A DNA stretch of 64,000 bases from Lederbergia graminis (GCF_042655485.1 NZ_JBHSMC010000016.1:124001-188000); one strand, 5' to 3'. Numbered from the stretch's first letter, positions 8,837 to 17,133 are shown. Translations and numbers: made by a program. The notes: generated by a model not told the origin, from the sequence alone.

Positions 8837-9529
8837 TTAGAGGACCTCCTCGTTATTATCTGTGCAAAATGGGTTTTTCCATTCCATTAATGCCCCATAA
8901 TTGCATGATTCCTCATCATCTAAATAATTTTCTACTACTTTAACAGGCGTTCGGCCACATCGCAGCATAAAAGTGATAACAGGATCTTGTAATTTTCCTT
9001 TTATAACTGAATCAAGGTATTGCTCCGCTGTCATCGCTTTTTCATACCGATGGAACCCGGACATCCTGCCTCCACCTATCAACCGAGTTAAGTGCTTATG
9101 GATGACAACATCGTACATGGAAAACATGAGCCATTTGCCCAACCCAAGCTTACGAAAAGATGGGCGCACTCCAATATCGACAACATAGAGTGTATTTCCA
9201 TTTGGATTATGATTTCGTATATAGCCATCATCCGTTATTTCAGCCCAAGTATGATCGGGATGGCTCGGATCAAAGTCAATTAGTAAGCCAGTCATGGAGC
9301 CTGCTAGCACGCCATCCACCTCAATGCATAATGCACCTTCAGGAAATAAAGTAACATGATTCATAAGTTGTCTCTCATTCCACCATAATTCTTCTGGAAA
9401 TGGGGGTGGAAAACTTTCTTGTTGGATGCGTATTAGTTCAGGAAAGTCAGCCTTCGTATAGTTTCGTACTACTGCTCGAACTGGTTGATGTTGATCAAAC
9501 AGATAAAATTCTTTCCTATACACCCTCAT
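8837..9529 (-). CDS. GNAT-family acetyltransferase (second gene of nitrilase operon)
   Basis: The 230-residue GNAT protein carries a recognisable acetyl-CoA site: VDIGVRPSFRKLGLGKWLM (strand 4 and the RxxGxG/A loop). It starts three bases after the nitrilase stop. In some bacilli, GNAT and carbon-nitrogen hydrolase domains occur fused in one polypeptide (YhcX-type, from memory), so these two proteins probably act on the same metabolite. Which amide or amine is modified is not known. Confidence 0.82.
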   Translation of the reverse strand: MRVYRKEFYLFDQHQPVRAVVRNYTKADFPELIRIQQESFPPPFPEELWWNERQLMNHVTLFPEGALCIEVDGVLAGSMTGLLIDFDPSHPDHTWAEITDDGYIRNHNPNGNTLYVVDIGVRPSFRKLGLGKWLMFSMYDVVIHKHLTRLIGGGRMSGFHRYEKAMTAEQYLDSVIKGKLQDPVITFMLRCGRTPVKVVENYLDDEESCNYGALMEWKNPFCTDNNEEVL

Positions 9530-9532
9530 CCC

Positions 9533-10390
9533 TCATTTCCAATCAGAATAGAGATCTGTTCTTCGATCACGCCACGTTGTAACTGAACCTTTTTCACGCA
9601 CATCATATAGTAACTGCAAATCAAGATCCGCCGTCACAATCATGTCATGATTAATTTCACCTTCCACAAGGATACCCCTTGGCGGGAATGGAATGTCATT
9701 CGGAGAAATCACAGCAGCTTGACCATAATTTAAGCGCATAAAATCAACAGTTGGAAGAGAACCGACTGTGCCTGTTGTAACTACATATACTTGATTCTCA
9801 ATCGTTCTCGCATGGCTTGTATATCGAACACGATGAAAGCCATGTTGATCATCTGTACAAGAAGGACAGAAAATGACATCTGCACCTTTTGCCTTTGCCA
9901 TCCTAACTATTTCTGGAAATTCAATATCGTAACAAGTTAACATTGCGATAGTTCCCTTATCTGTTTCAAATACTTGGAGGTCTTCCCCAGCTGACATATT
10001 CCATTCATTTACTTCAGTCGGAGTAATATGAAGCTTAGCCTGCTCTGCTACCCTCCCATCTGGATAAAACAAATGGGCTACATTATACAAACGATCCCCT
10101 TTGCGCAGGACATGTGTCCCACCAATAATATGCATATTAGTGCGTTTTGCTAAATCTATAAATAGGGAACGATATTGCTCTGTAAAATCCGGCAGATTGC
10201 TGATTTTTAGAGCTTCACCTTGCTCATCTCCTGTCGACATTAATTGTGTCGTAAAAAACTCCGGAAACAGAACAAAATCAGCTTCAAACTCCTCTGCTGT
10301 TTTAATGTAATGTTCCACTTGTTTTGCAAAGTCATCAAAAGACTGGATTGTATGAAGATGGTATTGAACTGCTGATACTCTAAGTTTCAT
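9533..10390 (-). CDS. Carbon-nitrogen hydrolase (nitrilase superfamily)
   Basis: The 285-residue enzyme has the complete Glu-Lys-Cys triad of the nitrilase superfamily: Glu in VLFPEFF (about residue 44), Lys in QAKLHITP and Cys in MLTCYDIEFPE. Members hydrolyse amides, nitriles or N-carbamoyl groups. It is the promoter-proximal gene of a three-gene operon with two GNAT genes, with junctions of 3 bp or less. A GGAGGCGCC ribosome site precedes the start. Confidence 0.88.
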   Translation of the reverse strand: MKLRVSAVQYHLHTIQSFDDFAKQVEHYIKTAEEFEADFVLFPEFFTTQLMSTGDEQGEALKISNLPDFTEQYRSLFIDLAKRTNMHIIGGTHVLRKGDRLYNVAHLFYPDGRVAEQAKLHITPTEVNEWNMSAGEDLQVFETDKGTIAMLTCYDIEFPEIVRMAKAKGADVIFCPSCTDDQHGFHRVRYTSHARTIENQVYVVTTGTVGSLPTVDFMRLNYGQAAVISPNDIPFPPRGILVEGEINHDMIVTADLDLQLLYDVREKGSVTTWRDRRTDLYSDWK

Positions 10391-10560
10391 AGGCGCCTCC
10401 TTTAAAACTGATAATTTTATTTATTTTACCAAAATTAAGAATATAAAACTATTATTTGGATATGAAGATTTATAGTCATGTATCATTATGATGATGATTT
10501 TTCATGCTCATATCCCCGTGATTCTGCATATGGATACAAAAACAATAGGAGTTGAATGGA

Positions 10561-11016
10561 TTGAGCACTTTTAACCCGGAAAAGCTATCTGTATTTCACA
10601 TGAATGGAACTACTGCAACGGCACCTGTTATTCCTAGACGTTACACTCTAACCCACTCTGATACTACAGGTGAACTTTTTCTTCATATCGGCTCTGTATA
10701 TGCTTGGAATAACATAAACACATTACGCGATGAGGTTATAGGCGAGTGGAAAGTATATGGAAATTCTTTTGTTTTTTGCGCTTCCGTACACTTGGATGAA
10801 GGGGAATATGAATTAAATATTGTTGCAAAACGAAATGAAATATTTAGACGGGAGCTACCTTTGGCTCTCGAAGCGATCAGATACGGCGATATGGGGCTAT
10901 TCATGACATATCCTTGGTTAAGCCAAACTCCCATCATCATTCAATTCCATTCCATGTATCCGCAATATGCTAAAAAAGAAATTTGGGGAACATTCAACAC
11001 TTTATTTCCTAAGTAG
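10561..11016 (+). CDS. Staygreen-family protein
   Basis: The 151-residue product begins (M)STFNPEKL and contains IPRRYTLTHSD-TTGELFL-IG, hallmark sequence of bacterial homologues of the plant staygreen (SGR) Mg-dechelatase. Plant SGR removes Mg from chlorophyll a; what the protein does in non-photosynthetic bacilli is not established. The TTG at 10561 is chosen because AGGAG lies nine bases upstream and this matches the usual family N-terminus; the in-frame TTG at 10552 abuts that ribosome site. The gene stands alone. Confidence 0.85.
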   Translation: MSTFNPEKLSVFHMNGTTATAPVIPRRYTLTHSDTTGELFLHIGSVYAWNNINTLRDEVIGEWKVYGNSFVFCASVHLDEGEYELNIVAKRNEIFRRELPLALEAIRYGDMGLFMTYPWLSQTPIIIQFHSMYPQYAKKEIWGTFNTLFPK

Positions 11017-11091
11017 AGTTTGTGTTCCATCCCTAAAATAAAGTATATTTAATATCTAATAAAAGAATTGTCTGATGAAGGATGGGTCAAC

Positions 11092-11799
11092 ATGCGCATT
11101 AATAAATTTATTAGTGAATCTGGTAAAGCTTCTAGACGAGGTGCTGATCGTTTAATTACAGATGGAAGAGTTACGATAAATGGAAAACGAGCAACAATTG
11201 GAAGTCAAGTAGAACCTGGTGATGAGGTCCGTATAGATGGGAATCCTATAAGAGTTGCCAGGGATAATGTTTATATAGCATTAAATAAACCTGTAGGGAT
11301 TACGAGTACCACAGAAAAAGGAGTAAAAGGGAATATAGTTGATTTGGTTAACCATCCGTTAAGAATATTTAATATTGGCCGACTCGACAAAGATTCTGAA
11401 GGATTAATACTACTTACGAACGATGGCGATATAGTAAATAAAATACTGCGATCTGAAAATAAACATGAAAAAGAATATATTGTTTCTGTAGATAAACCAA
11501 TTACACCTGAGTTTTTAGAGAAAATGGCTTCAGGTGTGAAAATATTAGGTACAAAAACACTTCCTTGTAAGGTAACTCAATTATCAAAGTATGAATTTAA
11601 TATCATTTTAACCCAAGGCTTAAACCGACAAATCCGACGCATGTGTGCAGAATTAGGGTATGACGTATACCGCTTGCAAAGAATTCGAATCATGAATATT
11701 CATTTAGGCAATCTCCCAACGGGGCAATGGCGGGATTTATCTAAGAAAGAAAAAGCTCAATTATTTAGGGAATTAAACTACGAACCAAATGAATGGTAA
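11092..11799 (+). CDS. rluF: 23S rRNA pseudouridine synthase, RluF/RsuA type
   Basis: A 235-residue pseudouridine synthase. An S4 RNA-binding domain (MRINKFISESGKASRRGADR...) occupies about the first 60 residues, followed by the catalytic domain with NIGRLDKDSEGLILLTND, whose Asp is the expected catalytic residue, and GLNRQIRRMCAELGYDV. This form of the motifs resembles RluF, which modifies U2604 of 23S rRNA in E. coli. The ATG at 11092 matches the family start; an upstream in-frame TTG (11068) is less likely. Confidence 0.87.
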   Translation: MRINKFISESGKASRRGADRLITDGRVTINGKRATIGSQVEPGDEVRIDGNPIRVARDNVYIALNKPVGITSTTEKGVKGNIVDLVNHPLRIFNIGRLDKDSEGLILLTNDGDIVNKILRSENKHEKEYIVSVDKPITPEFLEKMASGVKILGTKTLPCKVTQLSKYEFNIILTQGLNRQIRRMCAELGYDVYRLQRIRIMNIHLGNLPTGQWRDLSKKEKAQLFRELNYEPNEW

Positions 11800-11810
11800 A
11801 GATTCATTAT

Positions 11811-11850
11811 CATCCACAGTGATTATTCAAGGAAGGAAACACTGTGGATG
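11811..11850. other. Hairpin without T-tract after rluF
   Basis: CATCCACAGTG (11811-11821) and CACTGTGGATG (11840-11850) form a perfect 11-bp stem 12 bp after the rluF stop. No T-run follows on either strand, so it is an atypical terminator or a 3'-end stabiliser. Confidence 0.5.
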
Positions 11851-11920
11851 GATACACAAGGCTACATGTTAGCACAATGATGTATGCCCCCCTCTAATTC
11901 CAATGTATTTACCCTCTCCC

Positions 11921-12853
11921 TTAATTTGATTCGATAATATATGGTTTAAGTGATTCCGAGTAACACAGTTCACCGGTTTTAGTAACAACAATACCTGCTA
12001 CATCATCTATAGTATTTAATATATCTATTATTTGGTGAGATGACTGTCCAAATAATCGACTAGTCCATATTTCTCCATCTACTGACTTTTTGGATACAAT
12101 TGTTAGCCCTGCTATTTCTGACGTAATTGGATATCCTGTGTTAGGATCTAATATATGATGATATGTTTGATTATTCATTGTGAATTTTCTCTCATAAATC
12201 CCTGAAGTAACCACGGATTGGTTTAATGCCTTCACAATTGCGATATAATTTCCTCGCGGTAGGAAAGGATGTTGAATTCCTACACGCCAGTATTCATCCT
12301 CATGATTAGGAGATCTCCCATACGTCATTACGTTTCCACCTAAATTAATTAGAGCCGCATTAACATTCATTGATTCTAATTCAGTAATAATAAGATCAGC
12401 AATATACCCTTTTGCCAATGCACCCAAATCAATAAACATCCCTTTATTTCTTAAAAACACGGTCTGTTTATGATCATCCAGAATAATATCCTTAGCATTT
12501 GTTTTGCTTAACAGAGACTGGATCTCTTTATTGGAAGGAATATTCGCATCTTCAAATCCAATCCGCCATGCTTGAACAAGTGGACCAATGGTAATATTCA
12601 AAGAACTACTAGCAGAAGTGCTATGCTCCTTGCCTATTTTAATTAATTCATACAAATGAGGATGGACTTTCACCGGCCTCATTCCTGCGTTTTTATTTAC
12701 TTCCATTAGTTCTGAATTAGGATTATGAGCACTAAATCGTTGCTCATTCTCTCTCAAAAACAAAATCAACTCATCCAGAATGAAATTAGCATGGTCATGT
12801 TCAACTGATAATTGGATTATCGTTCCCATCATATGTATTTCACGACTTTGCAT
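11921..12853 (-). CDS. apbE: FAD:protein FMN transferase ApbE, cytoplasmic form
   Basis: ApbE transfers FMN from FAD onto a Thr or Ser in a D-x-x-S-G-A-T target. The 310-residue protein has the family landmarks: MGTIIQL at the N-terminus, FIDLGALAKGYIAD, LINLGGNVMTYG and TSGIYERKF followed by HHILDPNTGYP. It has no signal peptide or lipobox (it starts MQSREIHMM), so it should act in the cytoplasm. The adjacent upstream gene encodes a protein with two such target motifs at its C-terminus, making it the obvious substrate. AGGAGGG lies 10 bases before the ATG. A hairpin and a small repeat separate it from the upstream gene, so it may have reduced or separate transcription. Confidence 0.93.
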   Translation of the reverse strand: MQSREIHMMGTIIQLSVEHDHANFILDELILFLRENEQRFSAHNPNSELMEVNKNAGMRPVKVHPHLYELIKIGKEHSTSASSSLNITIGPLVQAWRIGFEDANIPSNKEIQSLLSKTNAKDIILDDHKQTVFLRNKGMFIDLGALAKGYIADLIITELESMNVNAALINLGGNVMTYGRSPNHEDEYWRVGIQHPFLPRGNYIAIVKALNQSVVTSGIYERKFTMNNQTYHHILDPNTGYPITSEIAGLTIVSKKSVDGEIWTSRLFGQSSHQIIDILNTIDDVAGIVVTKTGELCYSESLKPYIIESN

Positions 12854-12882
12854 AGTAGGGATGCCCTCCTTTCTAAAGAATT

Positions 12883-12912
12883 ATTAAAAGAGGCCATGTA
12901 GACCTCTTTTTC
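12883..12912 (-). terminator. Terminator upstream of apbE
   Basis: AAAAGAGG and CCTCTTTT flank a 9-nt loop, with T-rich sequence on both strands. On the minus strand it follows the flavinylated reductase gene and would reduce read-through into apbE. Confidence 0.6.
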
Positions 12913-12915
12913 ATT

Positions 12916-12962
12916 AGCTCTGTTAAACTCTATTGTCAACAACAATGAATTTTAACAGAACC
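12916..12962. repeat. Short palindromic repeat, AGCTCTGTTAAA family (simple copy)
   Basis: AGCTCTGTTAAACTC and its near inverse (GAATTTTAACAGAAC) enclose ATTGTCAACAACAAT. A longer copy of the same element, interrupted by another repeat, lies at 46755-46875. Confidence 0.7.
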
Positions 12963-12968
12963 TTTTCA

Positions 12969-14159
12969 TTAATTATCCTTAACAGTTGCACCTGAAACTG
13001 TATCTACTTTAGACGTAGCTCCTGACACTGCATCCACATTACTACCCGTTAACTGTTGACCCGTTTGTTCTAGATACCAATCAATAATTGGTTTAATATC
13101 TTGTACATATTCATTGATACCAAGATAATTTCCTTCTTCGTCTCTAATAGCTTGGTAGCTATGAACAACAAACTTATCTGGTCCGTGTGTAGGTACATGG
13201 GTTCTTACTACATCTTCTTTCTTATTCCGTAATTGTTGGATGACCCAAGCAACACTGCTAAAAGCTCTTTTTGGGTGGCATTCAGCAAGTGGATAACCTA
13301 CTTGTTCAGGTCTTCGTGATGCTAACATGTCCTCTGCATCAAATTTATGATTATAGTACAGGAATTGATTATTACTATCTGCATATGTTAGTTCTGCTGG
13401 CATAGATTTCAAGAAATAATTTAACTGATCAACCGTTAAAATACCACGGTCTAGTTTAACATACGTACTTCCTTCTACAGCTCCTACTTTTTCAGCAGCT
13501 TGTTCCACCCAGTCATCTGCCATCATGTCGACACCTTGAATCGTTGTATCGATCGTTCCAGTAGCATATAAATCCTCTGTACTGGATAAATCTTTCATCC
13601 CTTCTGGGGCGTCTATCACATTTATGACTTTAATGAAACGGATAAATTTCTTTATACAAGTTTCTAAAAACTGCACTGTTTTCGAGTCTTTTAAGTTTCC
13701 ATCATCATCAAACGCTTTATGAACTTGTCCTAATAAAAATTCATTACCAGGCATAACTACTGCATTTACACCAGGTGCATCTAAAACTTGGCGTAAATGT
13801 AATTGCGAGCGAGATGAGCCTTGCACATCATATGATGCCCCGACTATCATCACCGGCTTTCCATCGAGAGGGTGTATTTTAAAGGATAGCCACTCGAGAA
13901 CACTTTGCAGTGCGGATGGTATCGTATGATTATACTCTGGAGTAGCAATAATCACTCCATCTGCATTGAGAATTTTATTTTTTAGATTTTGAATCGGAAC
14001 ACTATCCGTTTGATCATTCGATTGATTAAACATTGGGATATCTTTTATATCCACAACATCCACATCAATTAATTTTTTAAAACTTCTAGCAATGTATTGT
14101 AATAATAGTCTGTTGTATGAAAAATCGGCATTTGATCCAACTATTCCAACAATTTTCAT
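12969..14159 (-). CDS. NAD(P)H:FMN reductase-PAS fusion with tandem flavinylation motifs
   Basis: The 396-residue protein has three parts. Residues 1-190 are an NADPH-dependent FMN reductase (flavodoxin-like; GSNADFSYNRLLLQY, ATPEYNHTIPSALQSVLEW). Residues about 242-360 resemble a PAS domain of the DUF438 type (LNYFLKSMPAELTYAD...NEYVQDIKPI). The tail contains DAVSGAT (376-382) and DTVSGAT (386-392), each matching the ApbE target motif D-x-x-S-G-A-T, so Thr382 and Thr392 are predicted FMN acceptors. The globular FMN_bind domain that normally surrounds this motif is absent. The next gene downstream is apbE; the paralogue upstream is 19 bp away. A cytoplasmic flavin-based electron-transfer role is inferred. 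No signal peptide is present. Confidence 0.85.
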   Translation of the reverse strand: MKIVGIVGSNADFSYNRLLLQYIARSFKKLIDVDVVDIKDIPMFNQSNDQTDSVPIQNLKNKILNADGVIIATPEYNHTIPSALQSVLEWLSFKIHPLDGKPVMIVGASYDVQGSSRSQLHLRQVLDAPGVNAVVMPGNEFLLGQVHKAFDDDGNLKDSKTVQFLETCIKKFIRFIKVINVIDAPEGMKDLSSTEDLYATGTIDTTIQGVDMMADDWVEQAAEKVGAVEGSTYVKLDRGILTVDQLNYFLKSMPAELTYADSNNQFLYYNHKFDAEDMLASRRPEQVGYPLAECHPKRAFSSVAWVIQQLRNKKEDVVRTHVPTHGPDKFVVHSYQAIRDEEGNYLGINEYVQDIKPIIDWYLEQTGQQLTGSNVDAVSGATSKVDTVSGATVKDN

Positions 14160-14178
14160 CGGTAAGCCTCCTAGTAAA

Positions 14179-14784
14179 TTAATTATCCTCCCAAGAGAAT
14201 TTTTGTGTTTTCGGCATATCAGTATGTTTCTTATAAACTAATTGATTGGTAATATCTACAAAATGTAAGAAATCTGAAAAGATGCCCTCAAGTTCTTGTA
14301 TCTTACTTTGATCATTCAGATTACCATTTTCATCAAAGGCTTGTAATGAATAACCTAATAAGAACTCTGAGCTCGGCATAATTCGAGCTCTCAATTCCGG
14401 CGCATCCAATATTTGTCGTAAATGTGTTTGTGAACGGGAAGATCCTAATTTTCCATATGATGCTCCTGTAATCATTACTGGTTTATCCATCAGCGCTTGA
14501 GTAGTGTAGGACAACCATTCTAAAGCACTCTTTAATACCGCAGGCACGGAATGGTTGTATTCCGGAGTACTAATAATCACTCCTTCTGCTTCTAATATTT
14601 TATCTGTCAACCTTTGTACTGCATCAGGTGCCTTCCTATCTTTCGGCTTATTAAATGCCGGCAATTCCTTTAATTCAAAAAGCTCAATACTTGCCTTCTC
14701 TGCAAAATGTTTTTGAATAAATTGTAGCAAAAGACGATTCGTAGATTTATCTGAGTTGGTTCCTACTATACCTAAAAGTTTCAT
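14179..14784 (-). CDS. NAD(P)H-dependent FMN reductase (azoreductase/chromate reductase type)
   Basis: A 201-residue flavodoxin-fold reductase with GTNSDKSTNRLLLQF, the STPEYNHSVPAVLKSALEWLSY signature and a GASYGKLGSSRSQ loop. It is paralogous to the first domain of the next gene and probably provides or uses reduced flavin. The ATG at 14784 follows AAAGGAG; an upstream in-frame start is not needed. It is the first gene of the redox unit, 161 bp downstream of a TGTGA-N6-TCACA dyad. Confidence 0.87.
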   Translation of the reverse strand: MKLLGIVGTNSDKSTNRLLLQFIQKHFAEKASIELFELKELPAFNKPKDRKAPDAVQRLTDKILEAEGVIISTPEYNHSVPAVLKSALEWLSYTTQALMDKPVMITGASYGKLGSSRSQTHLRQILDAPELRARIMPSSEFLLGYSLQAFDENGNLNDQSKIQELEGIFSDFLHFVDITNQLVYKKHTDMPKTQKFSWEDN

Positions 14785-14944
14785 TAATTTTATTGCTCCT
14801 TTCCATAAATATGTACATGGCAATATTCAGTACAAAAATCTCAATTAATTAGCATGTACAAATGAATAATATCCATACATTTGAATAGATCTATTCACTT
14901 GTACTATCCCCTATATATTTAAGGGAAAACTTACGATATCAACC

Positions 14945-14976
14945 AATAAGTTTGTGAACTATATCACAAACTTATT
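14945..14976. promoter_or_regulatory. Fnr/Rex-like dyad upstream of the flavin reductase operon
   Basis: Two perfect 13-bp arms (AATAAGTTTGTGA and TCACAAACTTATT) are separated by six bases. The core TGTGA-N6-TCACA matches the Bacillus Fnr consensus completely and the Rex consensus (TTGTGAA-N4-TTCACAA) with one mismatch. A weak minus-strand promoter (TTGATA at 14937-14942 and TATATA near 14912-14917) lies just downstream. Control by oxygen or NADH/NAD ratio is inferred. Confidence 0.6.
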
Positions 14977-15027
14977 ATAATACATTTTTTTCATAAATAC
15001 AAGCATATACCCGGAGCTAAAAATGAT

Positions 15028-15080
15028 AAAAAAAACAGTAAATCTTTCATTTTGAAAAATTTACTGGGTAACATGTTACC
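15028..15080 (-). terminator. Terminator of the GH43 operon, with adjacent palindrome
   Basis: CAGTAAATCTTTCA (15036-15049) pairs with TGAAAAATTTACTG (15053-15066) with one mismatch; on the minus strand eight T follow. The perfect palindrome GGTAACATGTTACC (15067-15080) lies directly before it. Confidence 0.8.
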
Positions 15081-15088
15081 ATTCCTAA

Positions 15089-16021
15089 TTATTTTATTTC
15101 TGTCATGAGAGATTCAAATGAAACTGGTTCAAGAAAGCCATCTTCATTAAATGAAAGCTCTGCTAGGCAGACCTCACGATTATGTCCACGCGCATGACCT
15201 GTTACAGTTTTCATTGCTTCTTGAGAAAAACGATGAAATGCGATAATATAACGATCTTCTTCAGGCAATGCTAGAATACTATGATGCCCGGTTGCTAAAA
15301 TATTTTTCTCCACATTTTTGCTAAGGATCGTGTACTTATATTCAACTGGACCAAATAGAGAAGTTGAAACTCCATAGTTCACATGGTAATTTTCACTACC
15401 AGTATCGTCACAAGACCAAGTGAAGTGATATAACCCATCACGTTTAAATACTTCCACAGCCTCTCTGAAGTCATACAAGCCCTCATAGTTTCGTAATGTT
15501 GTAACATCGACACTAATCATATCCGGATTCATTTTTACGATGACACCATCTCCCCCATTACCAAAGAGCATATAGTAATCACCATTTTCCTCATAAATCG
15601 CTGGGTCAATCACCTGTCCGATGGAGATATTATGCTCCCTCATTAATTCAATTGTAAGTAATGGTTCAGCCTCCGCTTTAAACGGACCAGTTGGTGAATC
15701 ACTAGAAGCTACACCAATACAGGAATGGCCATCAGGGCGTTTGCCACAGAAGTAGAAAAAATACTTATCTCCCCTTTTAGCTGTACACGGTGCCCAAGCA
15801 TTACTGACTGCCCAAGGAACTTGGTCTGTTTTAAAATCAACAATTACATTTCCACGTTTAAATTCATCCGTTAGTTGTTTCGCACTAAATACACTGAATT
15901 CATCCCCACCCCATCCTTCATATCCATCTGTAGTAGGGTAAATATAATATGTATCACCAAACTTTACTAAATCCGGGTCAGCATATAGTCCTTTTATTAC
16001 GGGATTATTAAATGTTGTCAT
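15089..16021 (-). CDS. Glycoside hydrolase family 43 enzyme (arabinosidase/xylosidase type)
   Basis: The 310-residue enzyme fits the five-bladed propeller of GH43. The predicted general base is the Asp in GLYADPDLVKF near the N-terminus, the pKa-modulating Asp is in QVIDPAIYEE, and the acid Glu lies in DFREAVEVFKR. GH43 members remove L-arabinofuranose or xylose from plant polysaccharides. There is no signal peptide, so it probably acts on imported oligosaccharides, although no dedicated transporter is adjacent. The ATG at 16021 was preferred to the upstream GTG at 16030. Probably an operon with the next GH43 gene. Confidence 0.85.
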   Translation of the reverse strand: MTTFNNPVIKGLYADPDLVKFGDTYYIYPTTDGYEGWGGDEFSVFSAKQLTDEFKRGNVIVDFKTDQVPWAVSNAWAPCTAKRGDKYFFYFCGKRPDGHSCIGVASSDSPTGPFKAEAEPLLTIELMREHNISIGQVIDPAIYEENGDYYMLFGNGGDGVIVKMNPDMISVDVTTLRNYEGLYDFREAVEVFKRDGLYHFTWSCDDTGSENYHVNYGVSTSLFGPVEYKYTILSKNVEKNILATGHHSILALPEEDRYIIAFHRFSQEAMKTVTGHARGHNREVCLAELSFNEDGFLEPVSFESLMTEIK

Positions 16022-16092
16022 GGAGATCACTCTTTTCTATTTTTATATGATTCTAGTAATCTAAGTCAGCTCTACCTCAAGAAAAATATAGT

Positions 16093-16974
16093 TTATTTAT
16101 AATGAGATAAAATCCTTTCATACTCTTCCTCCGTTATGCTTAAAACACTTCCATGACGTTTTTTCGTTTTTCCGAAATCATATTCTTCCTTCGGCTTAGC
16201 TACAAAATCCCTTTTTCCTAATTGATCAGTTTCTAATATCATGTAACCTAAGTTTTTGGCAAACTGGTCTACGATTAAGTACCAAGTACCATCGGCAACT
16301 TGATATGTTTGTGGTCCTTCTACTCCAGCCAAATCTGCTAAAACCGCTGAATGTATTTCCTTATATTCTCCTGTAAGCTGATCAGAGAATTCCATGATAA
16401 TACGGCTTGTTGTTTCATCTTTTGTCAGGCGGTAATAGAAACCATCACTATAAGCAATTGTCGTATCGATTACATCTCTGTCCTTTTCAACAAAAACAAA
16501 AGGTTCTTCAAATGAGACAAAATCCTTCGTATAGGAAGCATAGATTCTGTGTTTTCCCTCCACCTTCGATGCCCAAAAAACAAGAAACGCTTGTTTATCT
16601 TCATCATAAACTGCTTCTGGAGCCCATACATTCCCCGCCCCCTCAACACCTACTGTTACCGCACGTGGACCTTTCCAATTTACTAAGTCATTTGATTCCC
16701 AAATAATGATATCGCGACTCCCATTTTCTTGTGCATGCTGCCAGCCTAAGCCTTTATGAATTTGTAAATCGGTAGCTATGATGTATACTTTATTCGTCTT
16801 CGGATCACGGATTAAAAATGGATCACGTAAACCTTCTTCTCCGATAGTAGATATGAGTACGGGTTTCCCATCGTTTACGTCATAGAAATGGTTTCCATCT
16901 TTACTAATACTGAAATAAACCTGTTCTCCTAATTTGTCTTCACCAATGAAATGTGCGAATAGAAAATTACTCAT
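16093..16974 (-). CDS. Glycoside hydrolase family 43-like enzyme
   Basis: A 293-residue five-bladed-propeller glycosidase of the GH43-like group. GLRDPFLIRDPKTNKVYIIATDL supplies the N-terminal blade, NVWAPEAVYDEDKQAFLVFW resembles the WAPE box of arabinan-degrading relatives, and VEGPQTYQVADGTWYL contains the EGP acid. It has no signal peptide. It is 71 bp upstream of the other GH43 gene on the same strand, so joint degradation of an arabinose-containing oligosaccharide is likely. AAAGGAG precedes the ATG. Confidence 0.83.
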   Translation of the reverse strand: MSNFLFAHFIGEDKLGEQVYFSISKDGNHFYDVNDGKPVLISTIGEEGLRDPFLIRDPKTNKVYIIATDLQIHKGLGWQHAQENGSRDIIIWESNDLVNWKGPRAVTVGVEGAGNVWAPEAVYDEDKQAFLVFWASKVEGKHRIYASYTKDFVSFEEPFVFVEKDRDVIDTTIAYSDGFYYRLTKDETTSRIIMEFSDQLTGEYKEIHSAVLADLAGVEGPQTYQVADGTWYLIVDQFAKNLGYMILETDQLGKRDFVAKPKEEYDFGKTKKRHGSVLSITEEEYERILSHYK

Positions 16975-17063
16975 TTATTTTCTCCTTTAATAGTAATAAC
17001 TTCATCTTACCAATAGTTGTTTACGCTTTCAAAATATCTATTAATCTGCTTATTAAATTTTTT

Positions 17064-17107
17064 GTCCTCTACTAACCTAGGATAATAGAAGAGTAGAGGA
17101 CTTTTTT
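17064..17107 (+). other. Hairpin with T-tract facing the plus strand
   Basis: GTCCTCTAC (17064-17072) and GTAGAGGAC (17093-17101) are followed by six T on the plus strand, but both flanking genes are on the minus strand. On the minus strand the hairpin is flanked by A-runs, so it is not a normal terminator for the deaminase gene. Confidence 0.55.
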
Positions 17108-17133
17108 CCAATCTACTTTAGATTTTCCTAAGT

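Noticed and set aside
14952..14980. Plus-strand promoter TTGTGA-N18-TATAAT in the Fnr/Rex-like dyad region
   Set aside because: It arises from the symmetry and AT-richness of the dyad; no plus-strand gene follows before the GH43 terminator.
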